Under the pieces are notes generated by a model. It was not told the origin of the DNA. It saw only the letters and a list, made by a program, of their open reading frames with translations, and searched no databases. From positions 930,001-994,000 of the forward strand of contig NZ_CP039383.2 in NCBI RefSeq assembly GCF_004803715.2: a stretch of 64,000 nt of DNA, in the 5' to 3' direction. Both the position numbers and the translations under genes were made by a program. This DNA comes from Luteimonas yindakuii. GTDB taxonomy: Bacteria > Pseudomonadota > Gammaproteobacteria > Xanthomonadales > Xanthomonadaceae. Every line of letters starts with the position of its first letter. The first letter of the stretch is position 1. Below, one piece after another: positions 38,721 to 47,387 of this stretch.

Positions 38721-39680
38721 TCAGTCCGGGCGGGTCTCCAGCAGGTCGCGCGCCTCGCCGGCGAGGTTCTCTGCATGCACCGCCGGCGCTGTCGTCGCGC
38801 GTCGCCGCGACAGCAGCGGATGCACCAGCACCGCCGCCATGATGATCGCCACGCCGGCGTAGAACGCAGGCGTCAGTTCGCGCTGCTCGCCGAGCAGCAG
38901 GATCGCCAGCACGATCGCGTAGACCGGTTCCAGGTTCACCGCCAGCTGCGCGGTGAACGCGCTCATGTGGCGCAAGGCCACCAGCGACAGCGCGAAGGGC
39001 AGCAGGGTGCAGGCGAATGCCAGCAACAGCAGCAGGCCGGCATCGCGCGCGCCCGGCACCACGAAGCCACCAGCGAACACCGGCGCCGCCACTGCCAGCA
39101 CCGGCCACAGCAGGGTCAGGGTCAGGGTGCCGGCACCGAGCTCGATGGTGGTGACGGTGAGCGGGTCGGCACGGTCGACCAGGCGCTTGTTGAAGGAGCC
39201 GAACAGCGCCACGAACAGTGCCGACAGCGCACCCACGGCGACGCCGGCACGCATCTCGCCGGGCACGCCGCCGACCACCAGCGCCACGCCCGGCAGGACC
39301 GCGATGCCCAGCGCGAGGTCACGCAACGACAGCCGGCGCCCGGCCAGGCGCGGCTCGATCACCGCCACGAACACCGTGGCCAGCGCCATGCAGGTCGCCG
39401 CGACGGACGCGTTGGCGAGCTTCACCGCACCGTAGAAGGTGAGCCAGTGCAGGCCGACCAGTGCGCCGACGCCGGCATAGCTCAACGCCAGCCGCCGCGG
39501 CAGCGCACGCAGGCCGCGCCACACGCGTGGCACCAGCAGCAGGGTGCCGGCGACCAGCAGCATCCGCCACCACACCAGCGGCAGCGCCGGCAGGGTGATC
39601 AGCTTGCCGAGGATCGCGGTGAATCCCCACAGCAGCACGCAGAAATGGATCTGCCAGTGGGCCTTGGCGGCTGGGGTCAT
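38721..39680 (-). CDS. EamA family transporter (DMT superfamily)
   Basis: A 319-residue integral-membrane protein with about ten helices in two EamA repeats. Typical are the N-terminal FCVLLWGFTAILGKL, the internal FVALFGSFNKRLVDR start of repeat two, and LVALRHMSAFTAQLAVNLEPVYAI near the end. Members export metabolites or amino acids by drug/metabolite-type transport. The substrate is unknown. It converges with the GGDEF gene. It lies downstream of the LysR gene on the same strand with 18 bases between, so it may be cotranscribed with it. Confidence 0.85.
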   Translation of the reverse strand: MTPAAKAHWQIHFCVLLWGFTAILGKLITLPALPLVWWRMLLVAGTLLLVPRVWRGLRALPRRLALSYAGVGALVGLHWLTFYGAVKLANASVAATCMALATVFVAVIEPRLAGRRLSLRDLALGIAVLPGVALVVGGVPGEMRAGVAVGALSALFVALFGSFNKRLVDRADPLTVTTIELGAGTLTLTLLWPVLAVAAPVFAGGFVVPGARDAGLLLLLAFACTLLPFALSLVALRHMSAFTAQLAVNLEPVYAIVLAILLLGEQRELTPAFYAGVAIIMAAVLVHPLLSRRRATTAPAVHAENLAGEARDLLETRPD

Positions 39681-39698
39681 CGGGTGCTGTCGCGGGCC

Positions 39699-40622
39699 TC
39701 AGGGCCGCGCATTATCCATCCCGGCAGGCACCGCGGGGCCTTGCGCCGCCTCGGCCAGCAGCCAGTCACGGAACACCCGGGCGGGCGCGCGCAGGTGCCG
39801 ATGCCCGGGATGCACCAGATGGTAGGCGCGGCGCCCGGACACCCAGCGTCCCGGCAGCGGGCGCAGCCGCTCGGCCTCGAGCCACGGAGCCGCCACGTGC
39901 TCGCGGGCCAGCGCGATGCCCAGGCCATGGGCGGCCGCCTCGAGCATGGCGGTGCTGTCGCTGAAGACGATCCGTGCATCCGCATCGGCGCCCTGCACGC
40001 CGTTGGCGCGGAACCAGTCGTGCCAGCCGAAATGCGACAGGTCCGCCAGCAACGGATGCGTCGGGATGTCGGCCACGGTGCGGATGCGCGCGAATCCTTC
40101 CCAGGTCGGCGCGGCAGCGGCGAACAGCCGCTCCTCCAGCAGCGGTTGCGCCGACAGACCCGGCCAGTGGCCGGGCCCGAAGCGGATGCCGAAGTCCGGG
40201 CCACCGTCGTCGAAGCGGGTGAGTGCGAATCCGGTATCGATGCGCAGGCGGATCCCGGGATGCGCCGCGGTAAAGCGCGGCAGGCGGGGAATCAGCCAGC
40301 CGTGCACGAACGAATGCAGGGTGGTGATCGCCACCGTGTCGCCGGCGTCGGGGCCCGCGCGCAGTTCGCGCATCACGCTGTCGAGATCGCCGATGGCATG
40401 GCTGGCGGAGTCGGCAAGCCGGCGGCCCTCGGCGGTGAGCGACACCCCGCGTGCGTGGCGCTGGAACAGGGTCACCCCCAGGCGGGCCTCGAGCTTGCGC
40501 ACCTGGTGGCTGACCGCGCTGGCGGTGAGGTGCAGCTCTTCGGCCGCGTGGGCGAAGTTCTGGTAGCGCGCTGCGGTTTCGAATGCCGCCAGCGCGGACA
40601 GCCAGTCGGTGCGCATTGCCAT
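39699..40622 (-). CDS. LysR-family transcriptional regulator
   Basis: A 307-residue regulator. The N-terminal winged HTH is ALAAFETAARYQNFAHAAEE, then LHLTASAVSHQVRKLEARLG, of the GcvA-like type. The C-terminal periplasmic-binding-like effector domain starts at about residue 95. It is divergent from the second EamA gene, 99 bases away, the classic arrangement for a LysR regulator and its target transporter. It may also drive the EamA gene downstream. The inducer is unknown. The start was taken at the ATG 40620-40622. A long upstream frame overlapping the divergent gene was rejected. Confidence 0.9.
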   Translation of the reverse strand: MAMRTDWLSALAAFETAARYQNFAHAAEELHLTASAVSHQVRKLEARLGVTLFQRHARGVSLTAEGRRLADSASHAIGDLDSVMRELRAGPDAGDTVAITTLHSFVHGWLIPRLPRFTAAHPGIRLRIDTGFALTRFDDGGPDFGIRFGPGHWPGLSAQPLLEERLFAAAAPTWEGFARIRTVADIPTHPLLADLSHFGWHDWFRANGVQGADADARIVFSDSTAMLEAAAHGLGIALAREHVAAPWLEAERLRPLPGRWVSGRRAYHLVHPGHRHLRAPARVFRDWLLAEAAQGPAVPAGMDNARP

Positions 40623-40721
40623 TGAGACGCGAATCCTGTTTGTGGCTGGCGCCCAAACTATGCGCTTGTGCGCTCCACCGGCAAGCGGAGAATCCGCCGG
40701 ACCACAACCGGATTCCCGACG

Positions 40722-41618
40722 ATGAACGCATGGGTGGAACGGGCCGTGCGCCGCGATGGCGCAACCGATGGCCGCACGCTCGCCGAGCTGTGCCTGCTCG
40801 GGGCGATCTGGGGCGCCTCGTTCCTCTTCATGCGCGTCGCCGCCGCCGACTTCGGCGCGGTGCCATTGGTGGAAGTGCGCCTGGCCCTCGGCTCGCTGGT
40901 GCTGTTGCCGTTCCTCTGGCACCACCGTGGCGTCTTCCCGCTGCGGCTGTGGCCCAAGCTGGCGCTGATTGGCGCGATCAATTCGGCGATTCCGTTCGTG
41001 CTGTTCGCATGGGCGGCGCAGCGTGCACCGGCCGGCATCGGTGCGATCGCCAACGCGATGACCGTGCTGTTCACCGCGCTGATGGCCTTCCTGTTCTTCG
41101 GTGAGCGGATCGGCGCGCGCCGTGGCGTGGCGCTGCTGGCGGGTTTCGCCGGCGTGGTGGTGCTGGCCAGCGGCAAGGTCGCCGGGATGAGCGTGGGCGC
41201 CGCGGTGCTGGCCGGTGCCAGCGCGTCGCTGTTCTACGGGCTCGGCATCAACCTGGTGCGTCGTCACCTGACCGGGCTGCCGCCGGCCGCGGTGGCATCG
41301 GCGACGTTGGGCGTGGCGTCGCTGCTGCTGCTGCCGCTGGCCATCGCGCAGTGGCCGGCGGCGCGCATCCCGATGGCCTCGTGGTTGTCCGCTGCGGCGC
41401 TGGGCGTGGTCTGCACCGGCATCGCCTTCGTCATGTACTACCGGCTGATCGCGCGCATCGGCGCAAGCCGTGCCTCCACGGTGACCTACCTGGTGCCGCT
41501 GTTCGGCGTGGCCTGGGCCTGGCTGCTGCTGGACGAGCCGCTGACCTGGTCGATGGCGCTGGCCGGCGCGATCATCCTCGGCAGCGTCGCCGCCAGCCAG
41601 CGCAGCGGCGCACGCTGA
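40722..41618 (+). CDS. EamA family transporter, LysR-linked
   Basis: A 298-residue DMT-superfamily permease with ten predicted helices: LAELCLLGAIWGASFLFMR opens repeat one, and the second repeat begins near ASLFYGLGINLVRRHL and ends LVPLFGVAWAWLLLDEPLT. Probable metabolite exporter. It lies divergent to a LysR regulator that most likely controls it. It is distinct from the neighbouring EamA protein at 38721-39680, so this locus has two paralogous exporters around one regulator. Confidence 0.88.
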   Translation: MNAWVERAVRRDGATDGRTLAELCLLGAIWGASFLFMRVAAADFGAVPLVEVRLALGSLVLLPFLWHHRGVFPLRLWPKLALIGAINSAIPFVLFAWAAQRAPAGIGAIANAMTVLFTALMAFLFFGERIGARRGVALLAGFAGVVVLASGKVAGMSVGAAVLAGASASLFYGLGINLVRRHLTGLPPAAVASATLGVASLLLLPLAIAQWPAARIPMASWLSAAALGVVCTGIAFVMYYRLIARIGASRASTVTYLVPLFGVAWAWLLLDEPLTWSMALAGAIILGSVAASQRSGAR

Positions 41619-41658
41619 GGGCGCCGCAGGCAGGCCACGCGGCCTGCAACACGTCCGC

Positions 41659-42636
41659 TCAGGTGAACATCGCCACCAGTTCGTCCTGCTGCGCGCGGCT
41701 CAGCAGTTCGCCGTGGCCGGCCTGCAGGTTGTCGGCCTGGCGGTCGGGCTTGCCGGTCGCGGGGATCACCGCGGTGACCGCGGGGTGGCTGATGGCGAAC
41801 TTCAGGAACATCTGCGCCCACGAGCCGATGCCGAGCTCCGCGGCCCAGCCGGGCAATGCGCGGCCCTGCACTTCGGCGAACAGCTTGCCGTCGTCGAACG
41901 CGCGGTTGACCAGCACCGCGACGCCCAGTTCCTGCGCCGCGGGCAACACGGACCGCGCAGCCTCCGGTGCATTGACCGAATAGTTGACCTGGATGAAGTC
42001 GGGCTTCTCCGCACGCATGATGCGTTCGAGGTCGGCATGGCCGCGCTCGACGAAGTGGGTGAGGCCGATGTACTTCGTCGCGCCCTGTGCCTTCAGTTCG
42101 CGCGCATACGGCAGCGCGATCTCCCACGCGCGCAGGTTGTGGACCTGCAGCAGCTCGACGCGGTCGGTGCGCAGGCGGCGCTTGCTCTCGGCCCACTGCG
42201 CTTCCATCGCCTCGCGGCTGTCCTCGGCGATCTTGGTGGCGAGGAAGCAGCGTTCGCGCCAGTCGCCGGTGTCGAGCAGCGCGCCCAGCACCTCGTCGGC
42301 GTTGGAATAGTTGGGCGAGGTGTCGAACAGGCGGCCGCCGCCCTCGAAGAACACGCGGATGGTGTCCTGCAGCGTGTCGTAGTCGGCCGAGCCCAACGGC
42401 ACCTCGTAGCTGCCGGAGGTGCCGGCGCCGATCACCGGCAGCTGCTCGCCGGTCGACGGGATGGCGCGCATGAGCATGGCGCCGCGCGCGGTCGGGGCCG
42501 ACGTCGCGGACGCCGGTGTGGCGGATGCGGATTGCGCGGCAGCGCTGCCGGTCCCGCTGCAGGCAGCCAGCGGCGCCAGGGCCAGCCCGCCGGCGGCGAG
42601 CGAAATGGTGGTGAGGAAATCCCGACGCGTGTGCAT
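41659..42636 (-). CDS. Aldo/keto reductase with Tat signal
   Basis: A 325-residue NADPH-type aldo/keto reductase fold preceded by a twin-arginine signal (TRRDFLTTISLAAGG) ending in a lipobox-like LAAC. An Ala/Ser-rich linker follows. AKR features are FDTSPNYSNADEVLG (Asp-Tyr catalytic pair), the ATKI segment (Lys) and LLQVHNLR (His), completing the Asp-Tyr-Lys-His tetrad. Export as a folded, cofactor-loaded enzyme is implied by the Tat motif, which is unusual for this normally cytosolic family though known in xanthomonads. The substrate is unknown. Confidence 0.87.
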   Translation of the reverse strand: MHTRRDFLTTISLAAGGLALAPLAACSGTGSAAAQSASATPASATSAPTARGAMLMRAIPSTGEQLPVIGAGTSGSYEVPLGSADYDTLQDTIRVFFEGGGRLFDTSPNYSNADEVLGALLDTGDWRERCFLATKIAEDSREAMEAQWAESKRRLRTDRVELLQVHNLRAWEIALPYARELKAQGATKYIGLTHFVERGHADLERIMRAEKPDFIQVNYSVNAPEAARSVLPAAQELGVAVLVNRAFDDGKLFAEVQGRALPGWAAELGIGSWAQMFLKFAISHPAVTAVIPATGKPDRQADNLQAGHGELLSRAQQDELVAMFT

Positions 42637-42718
42637 GGCGGTGTCCGTGGCATGGATGTCGGAAACGATACTAGTCGCATCGTCCCGGCACCCGGCGCCG
42701 CAGCGCAGCAGCGGTGCG

Positions 42719-43552
42719 TCAGCGCGACAGGGGCAGGGCGCCGATGTCGGCGTCGTCCAGGCCCGCCTCGGTCAGCACCAGTGGCACGCCGCGCGTCGGA
42801 TGTTCGATCACCAGCACCGGCTGCCGGTACACGCGTTCGATGGTCTCGCGCTGCAGTACCTCGCGCGGGGTGCCGTCGGCGACCACGCGGCCGTCGCACA
42901 GCATGACGATGCGGTCCGAGTACGCGGATGCCAGGTTGAGGTCGTGCAACACCGCCAGCACGCAGGCGCCGTGGTTGGCCAGCCTGCGTGCGTGCCGCAG
43001 CAGGCGCTCCTGGTGGTGCAGGTCGAGCGCGGCGGTGGGCTCGTCGAGCAGCACCACCGGCGCGTCCTGGGCCAGTACCCGCGCGAACGCGGTGCGCGCG
43101 GCCTCGCCGCCGGACAGCGTCTGCACGTTGCGATCGGCCAGTCCCAGCAGGTCGGCCGTGGTGAGCGAGGCCTCGACGATGGCGTCGTCGTGGTCCGCGT
43201 CCGTGTCGTGCGGCAGCCGGCCCATCGCCACGACCTCGCGCACGCCGAAACCGAAACGCACGCTGTGGTCCTGCGGCATCACCGCGCGCTCGCGCGCCAG
43301 CTCACGCACGCGCCACTGCGGCAACGGGCGGCCACCGACGCGCACTTCGCCTTCGCTGGGCCTGCGGTCCCCGGCGGCAAGCGACAGCAACGACGACTTG
43401 CCGGCGCCGTTGGGTCCGACCAGCGCGGTCAGCGTGCCGGGTGCGAAGTGCAGGTCGACGTGGTCGACGATCACCCGCCCGTCGATCACCAGTGATGCGC
43501 GCTCCAGCGCCAGCGCCACCGGGGTGCCGTGGTGGGCGGTGGCGGCACTCAT
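42719..43552 (-). CDS. hmuV: Haem/siderophore ABC transporter ATP-binding protein
   Basis: A 277-residue ATPase of the FecCD-coupled iron-chelate importer class. Walker A is GPNGAGKSS, the signature is TLSGGEAARTAFA, Walker B is VVLLDEPTAALD, and the switch His lies in AVLHDLNLASAYSD. It matches HmuV, including RVLAQDAPVVLLDEP. It is the last gene of hmuT-U-V, with its ATG overlapping the permease stop (ATGA). It could serve haem or the catecholate made nearby. Haem is favoured by the family pattern, but this is not certain. Confidence 0.88.
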   Translation of the reverse strand: MSAATAHHGTPVALALERASLVIDGRVIVDHVDLHFAPGTLTALVGPNGAGKSSLLSLAAGDRRPSEGEVRVGGRPLPQWRVRELARERAVMPQDHSVRFGFGVREVVAMGRLPHDTDADHDDAIVEASLTTADLLGLADRNVQTLSGGEAARTAFARVLAQDAPVVLLDEPTAALDLHHQERLLRHARRLANHGACVLAVLHDLNLASAYSDRIVMLCDGRVVADGTPREVLQRETIERVYRQPVLVIEHPTRGVPLVLTEAGLDDADIGALPLSR

Positions 43553-44568
43553 GGCGCGCCCCGCGGCTTGCGCCGCAGCACCAGCCACAGGAAGAACGGC
43601 GCGCCGATCGCCGCGGTGAACAACCCCAACGGGATTTCCGACGGCGGATCCAGCGTGCGTGCGGCGGTATCGGCCAGCACCACCAGCAGCGCACCGAGCA
43701 ACGCCGACAGCGGCAGCAGCAGGCGGTGGCCGGGGCCGACGATCAATCGCACCACGTGCGGCACCACCAGCCCGACGAAGCCGATCGAGCCGGCGAACGC
43801 CACGGCCGACCCGACCAGCAGCGCGCTGAAGGTGATCAGCCGCAGCCGCGCGCTGCGCACGTCGAGGCCGATGTGGCGTGCCTGGCGTTCGCCCAGCGCC
43901 AGCATGTCCAGCGGCGTGGCCATCGTCAGCAGGGCGCCGACGCCGACCGCGAACACCGGCGCGGCGGCGGCCACGTCGGTCCAGCCCACGCGTGCCAGCG
44001 AACCCATCTGCCAGAACACCAGCGACTGCAGCTCGGCGGAGTCGGCGACATAGGTCAGCAGGCCGATCGCCGCCGAACATGCCGCACCGATGGCGATGCC
44101 GACCAGCAGCAGGGTGGCGGTGCCTTCGCCGCGTCCGGGGCGTGCCAGCAGATAGATCAGGGTGGTCGCCAGCGCACCGCCAAGGAATGCCGCGACGGGG
44201 ATCGTCCAGTAGCCCAGGGCCGAGGCGCCGAGCACGATCGCCGCAACGGCACCGAGCGATGCGCCCTGGGTCACGCCGACGATGCCCGGGTCGGCCAGCG
44301 GGTTGCCGAACAGACCCTGCAGGCTGGCACCGGCCAGCGCGAGGCTGGCGCCGACCATTGCCCCGAGCAGGGCGCGCGGGATACGCAGGTTCCACACCAC
44401 GGAGATGTCGCGGGTGCTGAGGTCCCCGGGCGCGGCCAGCCCCAGTTGCACCCCGATCGCGTGCAGCACGTCGGCCGGCGCCACCTTCAGCGGGCCGACG
44501 CCGAACGACAGCAGGATGCCGGCCAGCAGCGCGAACAGCGCCACCGGTACCGCCAGCTGTCGCACCAT
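43549..44568 (-). CDS. hmuU: FecCD-type iron-chelate ABC transporter permease
   Basis: A 339-residue BtuC/HmuU-like permease with about ten helices. Conserved elements are VWNLRIPRALLGAMVGASLA, LQGLFGNPLADPGIVGV, and GSIGFVGLVVPHVVRLIVG with the ATPase-contact loop. There is one permease gene only, so a homodimer is expected. A TTG at 44620-44622, overlapping the hmuT stop (TTGA), would add 18 residues and couple translation. I list the ATG, but the TTG is a real alternative. Confidence 0.88.
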   Translation of the reverse strand: MVRQLAVPVALFALLAGILLSFGVGPLKVAPADVLHAIGVQLGLAAPGDLSTRDISVVWNLRIPRALLGAMVGASLALAGASLQGLFGNPLADPGIVGVTQGASLGAVAAIVLGASALGYWTIPVAAFLGGALATTLIYLLARPGRGEGTATLLLVGIAIGAACSAAIGLLTYVADSAELQSLVFWQMGSLARVGWTDVAAAAPVFAVGVGALLTMATPLDMLALGERQARHIGLDVRSARLRLITFSALLVGSAVAFAGSIGFVGLVVPHVVRLIVGPGHRLLLPLSALLGALLVVLADTAARTLDPPSEIPLGLFTAAIGAPFFLWLVLRRKPRGAP

Positions 44569-44618
44569 CGCCGGGCGTGCACGGCGCGGGCCCGGAGCGG
44601 ACGCCGCGTACGGAGTGC

Positions 44619-45680
44619 TCAAGGTGCCTTGTCCGCCAGCGCCGCCAGCGCCTGTGCCAGCGAGATGGCGCCGGCGCCGGAGGCGACGCTGGTGTACTTC
44701 AGCTGCACGTCGGGCATCACCCACACCCGGCCCGCCGCACCGGCCGGCGTCTGCCGCAGCGTGGGGTACTGCGTCCACAGCGCGTCGGCACCGCCGAACA
44801 GTTCGAGATCGTGTTCGCTGACCAGGATCACCTCGGGCGCCGCGGCCACGATGCCTTCCTGGCTCAGCACCGAGTAGTCGCTGACGCCCGCGGCGTCGCC
44901 GATGTTGTCGCCGCCGGCCAGGCGGATCAGCGCCGCGGCGGCGGTGTCGGCGCCGCCGACGGTGGGCTGGCCACCGGCGCCGGTCGCCGAGACATGGATG
45001 ACCTTCGGGCGGCGTGCATGGCCGGCGGCAATCCGCGCCGCCTCGTCCAGCTGCGCCTGCACCTGGGTGGCCAGGCGCTCACCGGCCTCGGCCGCGCCGA
45101 ACAGCGCCGCGGTCTTGCGCACCTTGTCGGGTGCCGGTTGCAGGTCGTCGACGATCACCGCGGGCAGGCCGGCATCGCGCAGCTTGCCGGCCAGGCCACT
45201 GTTGCCGTGGCGGCGCAGGCTGTTGCCGACGAACAGGGTGGCGTCGAGGCTCAGTACGCCCTCGGCACCGGTGGTGCGGTTGAACAGGAACTGCTTCGGT
45301 GCGGCGCGCCCCGCGGCGGTGGCGGTATTGACCGGCGCGGCGAACACCTGCGCGTCGAGGCCGAGCGCTTCCATCACCGAGATCACGTCGTCGCCGCCGG
45401 CAATCGTGCGGCTGCTGTCGGTCACCGTCACCTCGACGCCGTCGTCGGAGCGCACCGTCGCTGGAAGCCGCGGGTGCACGCCTTCGGCGTCGGGCACGTC
45501 GACACCGACCACGCGCTGCCAGCCCCCGGGCAGCGCCGTGGCACCACCGGCAGTGGCCGGCGCGACGCCGGTCGTCGCCGCTGGCGGCGCGGAGGGCGAG
45601 CACGCGGCCAACGCCAACGCCAGCGCCAGGCAGGCGGCGAGGGCGGCAGTGGACGGGCGGGAGATACGGCGGTCAGGCAT
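44619..45680 (-). CDS. hmuT: Iron-chelate (haem-type) ABC transporter substrate-binding lipoprotein
   Basis: A 353-residue lipoprotein of the class III (BtuF/HmuT) binding-protein family. The signal ends in a lipobox (ALALAACS), with an Ala/Pro linker and then two lobes joined by a helix. HmuT-like marks are VISVMEALGLDAQVFA and TGAEGVLSLDATLFVG. Gene order T-U-V and tight spacing give a complete importer. Ligand choice (haem versus ferric catecholate) cannot be read from sequence. Earlier in-frame ATGs at 45690-45692 and 45693-45695 are possible starts. Confidence 0.82.
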   Translation of the reverse strand: MPDRRISRPSTAALAACLALALALAACSPSAPPAATTGVAPATAGGATALPGGWQRVVGVDVPDAEGVHPRLPATVRSDDGVEVTVTDSSRTIAGGDDVISVMEALGLDAQVFAAPVNTATAAGRAAPKQFLFNRTTGAEGVLSLDATLFVGNSLRRHGNSGLAGKLRDAGLPAVIVDDLQPAPDKVRKTAALFGAAEAGERLATQVQAQLDEAARIAAGHARRPKVIHVSATGAGGQPTVGGADTAAAALIRLAGGDNIGDAAGVSDYSVLSQEGIVAAAPEVILVSEHDLELFGGADALWTQYPTLRQTPAGAAGRVWVMPDVQLKYTSVASGAGAISLAQALAALADKAP

Positions 45681-45757
45681 GGAGGGATCCATCATTGCCG
45701 GCGGGACGGGGCGTCCTGCAGGCTGAAGTGCGCATTTTACCGGTGTCGGCAAACCAC

Positions 45758-47146
45758 TCAGCGCGCCTTCGGGGTGATGCGGCGGATCTGGTCGCCGGCG
45801 GGGTCGTTCTCGCCGCGCGACTTGTTGGTGGCGAAGATGTTGCCGCGACCATCGGGATAGGCGTGGTTGGGGAAGGTGCCGCCATCGAGATTGGCGACGA
45901 GGTTGCCGGCGCCATCCACCACCGCGATGGTGCCCGCGACCCGGGTCGGCACATAGGCCAGGCCGGACTGCGGATCGAACGCCACATAGACCGCGCCGGC
46001 ACCGACGTACACATCGTGCAGCACCTTGCCGCTGTCGGCATCGGCGATGACCAGGTTGTCGCTGCCCTGCGCGGCCACATAGACGCGCCGGTTCTGCGGG
46101 TCCACCGCCACGCCGATCGCGCCTTCGACACCCGGCACGCGGAACACCTTGTCGATGGTGCCGCTGGCGACATCGAGCACGGCGACCTCCCCGGTGGACA
46201 GGCTCACCGAGTACAGCTTGTGCGCCACCGGGTCGAGCGCCAGCGCCATCGGGCTGAAGGTCTCGCCGCGCTCGCCGGAGGGAATGGTCACTTCCTGCAC
46301 GACTTCGAGCGTGTCCGTGTCGAACGCGACCAGCACGCCGCCGCCGAAGCTGCTGGCCCAGGCGCGGCCGGTGGCGGCGTCCACCACCACGTCGCGCGGG
46401 TGCGCGATCACGCCGGGTTCGAACTGCTTGACCAGCGACAGGTCGGACTGGCGATACACGGCCACGGTGTCGTCGCGGGTGTTGGTCACCCAGACATTGC
46501 CGCGGGTGTCGTCGACGCCGATGCCGTACACCGCGAACACGCGGCCGTCGTCGCGCCCGGGCACCGCGGCGGGGGTGATGCGCGCGGTGACCTCCAGCGT
46601 CCGCGGGTCGAGCTTGAGCAGTTCGGATTCGCCCACCGGCGGACGGCCCACCGCGGCGGTCACGAACAGCGCATCGCTGGCCGTGCCATAGGCGACCTGG
46701 TACAGCCCGCGCACCAGCGGACTGGCGGCGACATCGAAACGGTCCTGGCCCGACAGCGGGACTTCCTTCGACACCTTGAGGTCGAACACCGCCGCGGCAT
46801 CCGGGTTGGCGACGCGCACGACCACCGGATGCAGGCCGGCGGCGGCATCGGCCGGAATCGCCAGCGTCGCCTTGAAGCCCCCCTCGCCATCGGCGATGTA
46901 GGGCTGCGCGTTGAGCACGGTCTCGCCGCGCAGCAGCGTCACCGACTGGCCGGGTCTGAAGCCGCTGCCGGCGATCTCCGCCTCGGTGCCCGGCAGCACC
47001 AGCGGGGTGGTCGCGCGCACGCTGCCTCGGAAGTCGTTGTCGGGCGTGCCGAACACCTGCGCGCCGGCGATGCCGGCCGCCATCGCCAGGGACAGGCCCA
47101 GCGCCGCCAGGCGCAGGCGGGAAGAACGGAAACGCGTGCTGCTCAT
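45758..47146 (-). CDS. Exported YncE-like beta-propeller protein
   Basis: A 462-residue secreted protein. A signal peptide (LGLSLAMAAGIAGAQ) precedes an Ig-like N-terminal region (about 40-130) and a seven-bladed YncE-type propeller with blade repeats such as VYGIGVDDTRGNVWVTNT, VVVDAATGRAWASSF and GVAVDPQNRRVYVAAQG. YncE-type proteins are periplasmic, and in some bacteria they lie with iron-uptake genes. Position between the ABC importer and the esterase/receptor genes suggests a role in iron acquisition, but no activity is known. A very good ribosome-binding site (AAGGAG, 6 bases before the ATG) fixes the start. Confidence 0.85.
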   Translation of the reverse strand: MSSTRFRSSRLRLAALGLSLAMAAGIAGAQVFGTPDNDFRGSVRATTPLVLPGTEAEIAGSGFRPGQSVTLLRGETVLNAQPYIADGEGGFKATLAIPADAAAGLHPVVVRVANPDAAAVFDLKVSKEVPLSGQDRFDVAASPLVRGLYQVAYGTASDALFVTAAVGRPPVGESELLKLDPRTLEVTARITPAAVPGRDDGRVFAVYGIGVDDTRGNVWVTNTRDDTVAVYRQSDLSLVKQFEPGVIAHPRDVVVDAATGRAWASSFGGGVLVAFDTDTLEVVQEVTIPSGERGETFSPMALALDPVAHKLYSVSLSTGEVAVLDVASGTIDKVFRVPGVEGAIGVAVDPQNRRVYVAAQGSDNLVIADADSGKVLHDVYVGAGAVYVAFDPQSGLAYVPTRVAGTIAVVDGAGNLVANLDGGTFPNHAYPDGRGNIFATNKSRGENDPAGDQIRRITPKAR

Positions 47147-47387
47147 TGCGGACTCCTTGGCGGGGATGCCGGCACGGGTGCCGGAGGATGCGGATTGGGG
47201 ACGGCTGCCGGTATCGCGCGGCGTCTGGGGGAGAGCGCTGATCTGCGTCAGGCTGCCCACCGGTACGTACGATCGATGGCCGACGGTGCGGATTCGGACG
47301 CGATGGTGGTGACGCGCAGCGCCGGCCTCGACCCGCGGTGGAACCGGTCGGGATAGGCGACGTCGTCGACGGAGCCGGCCAGGGTGC

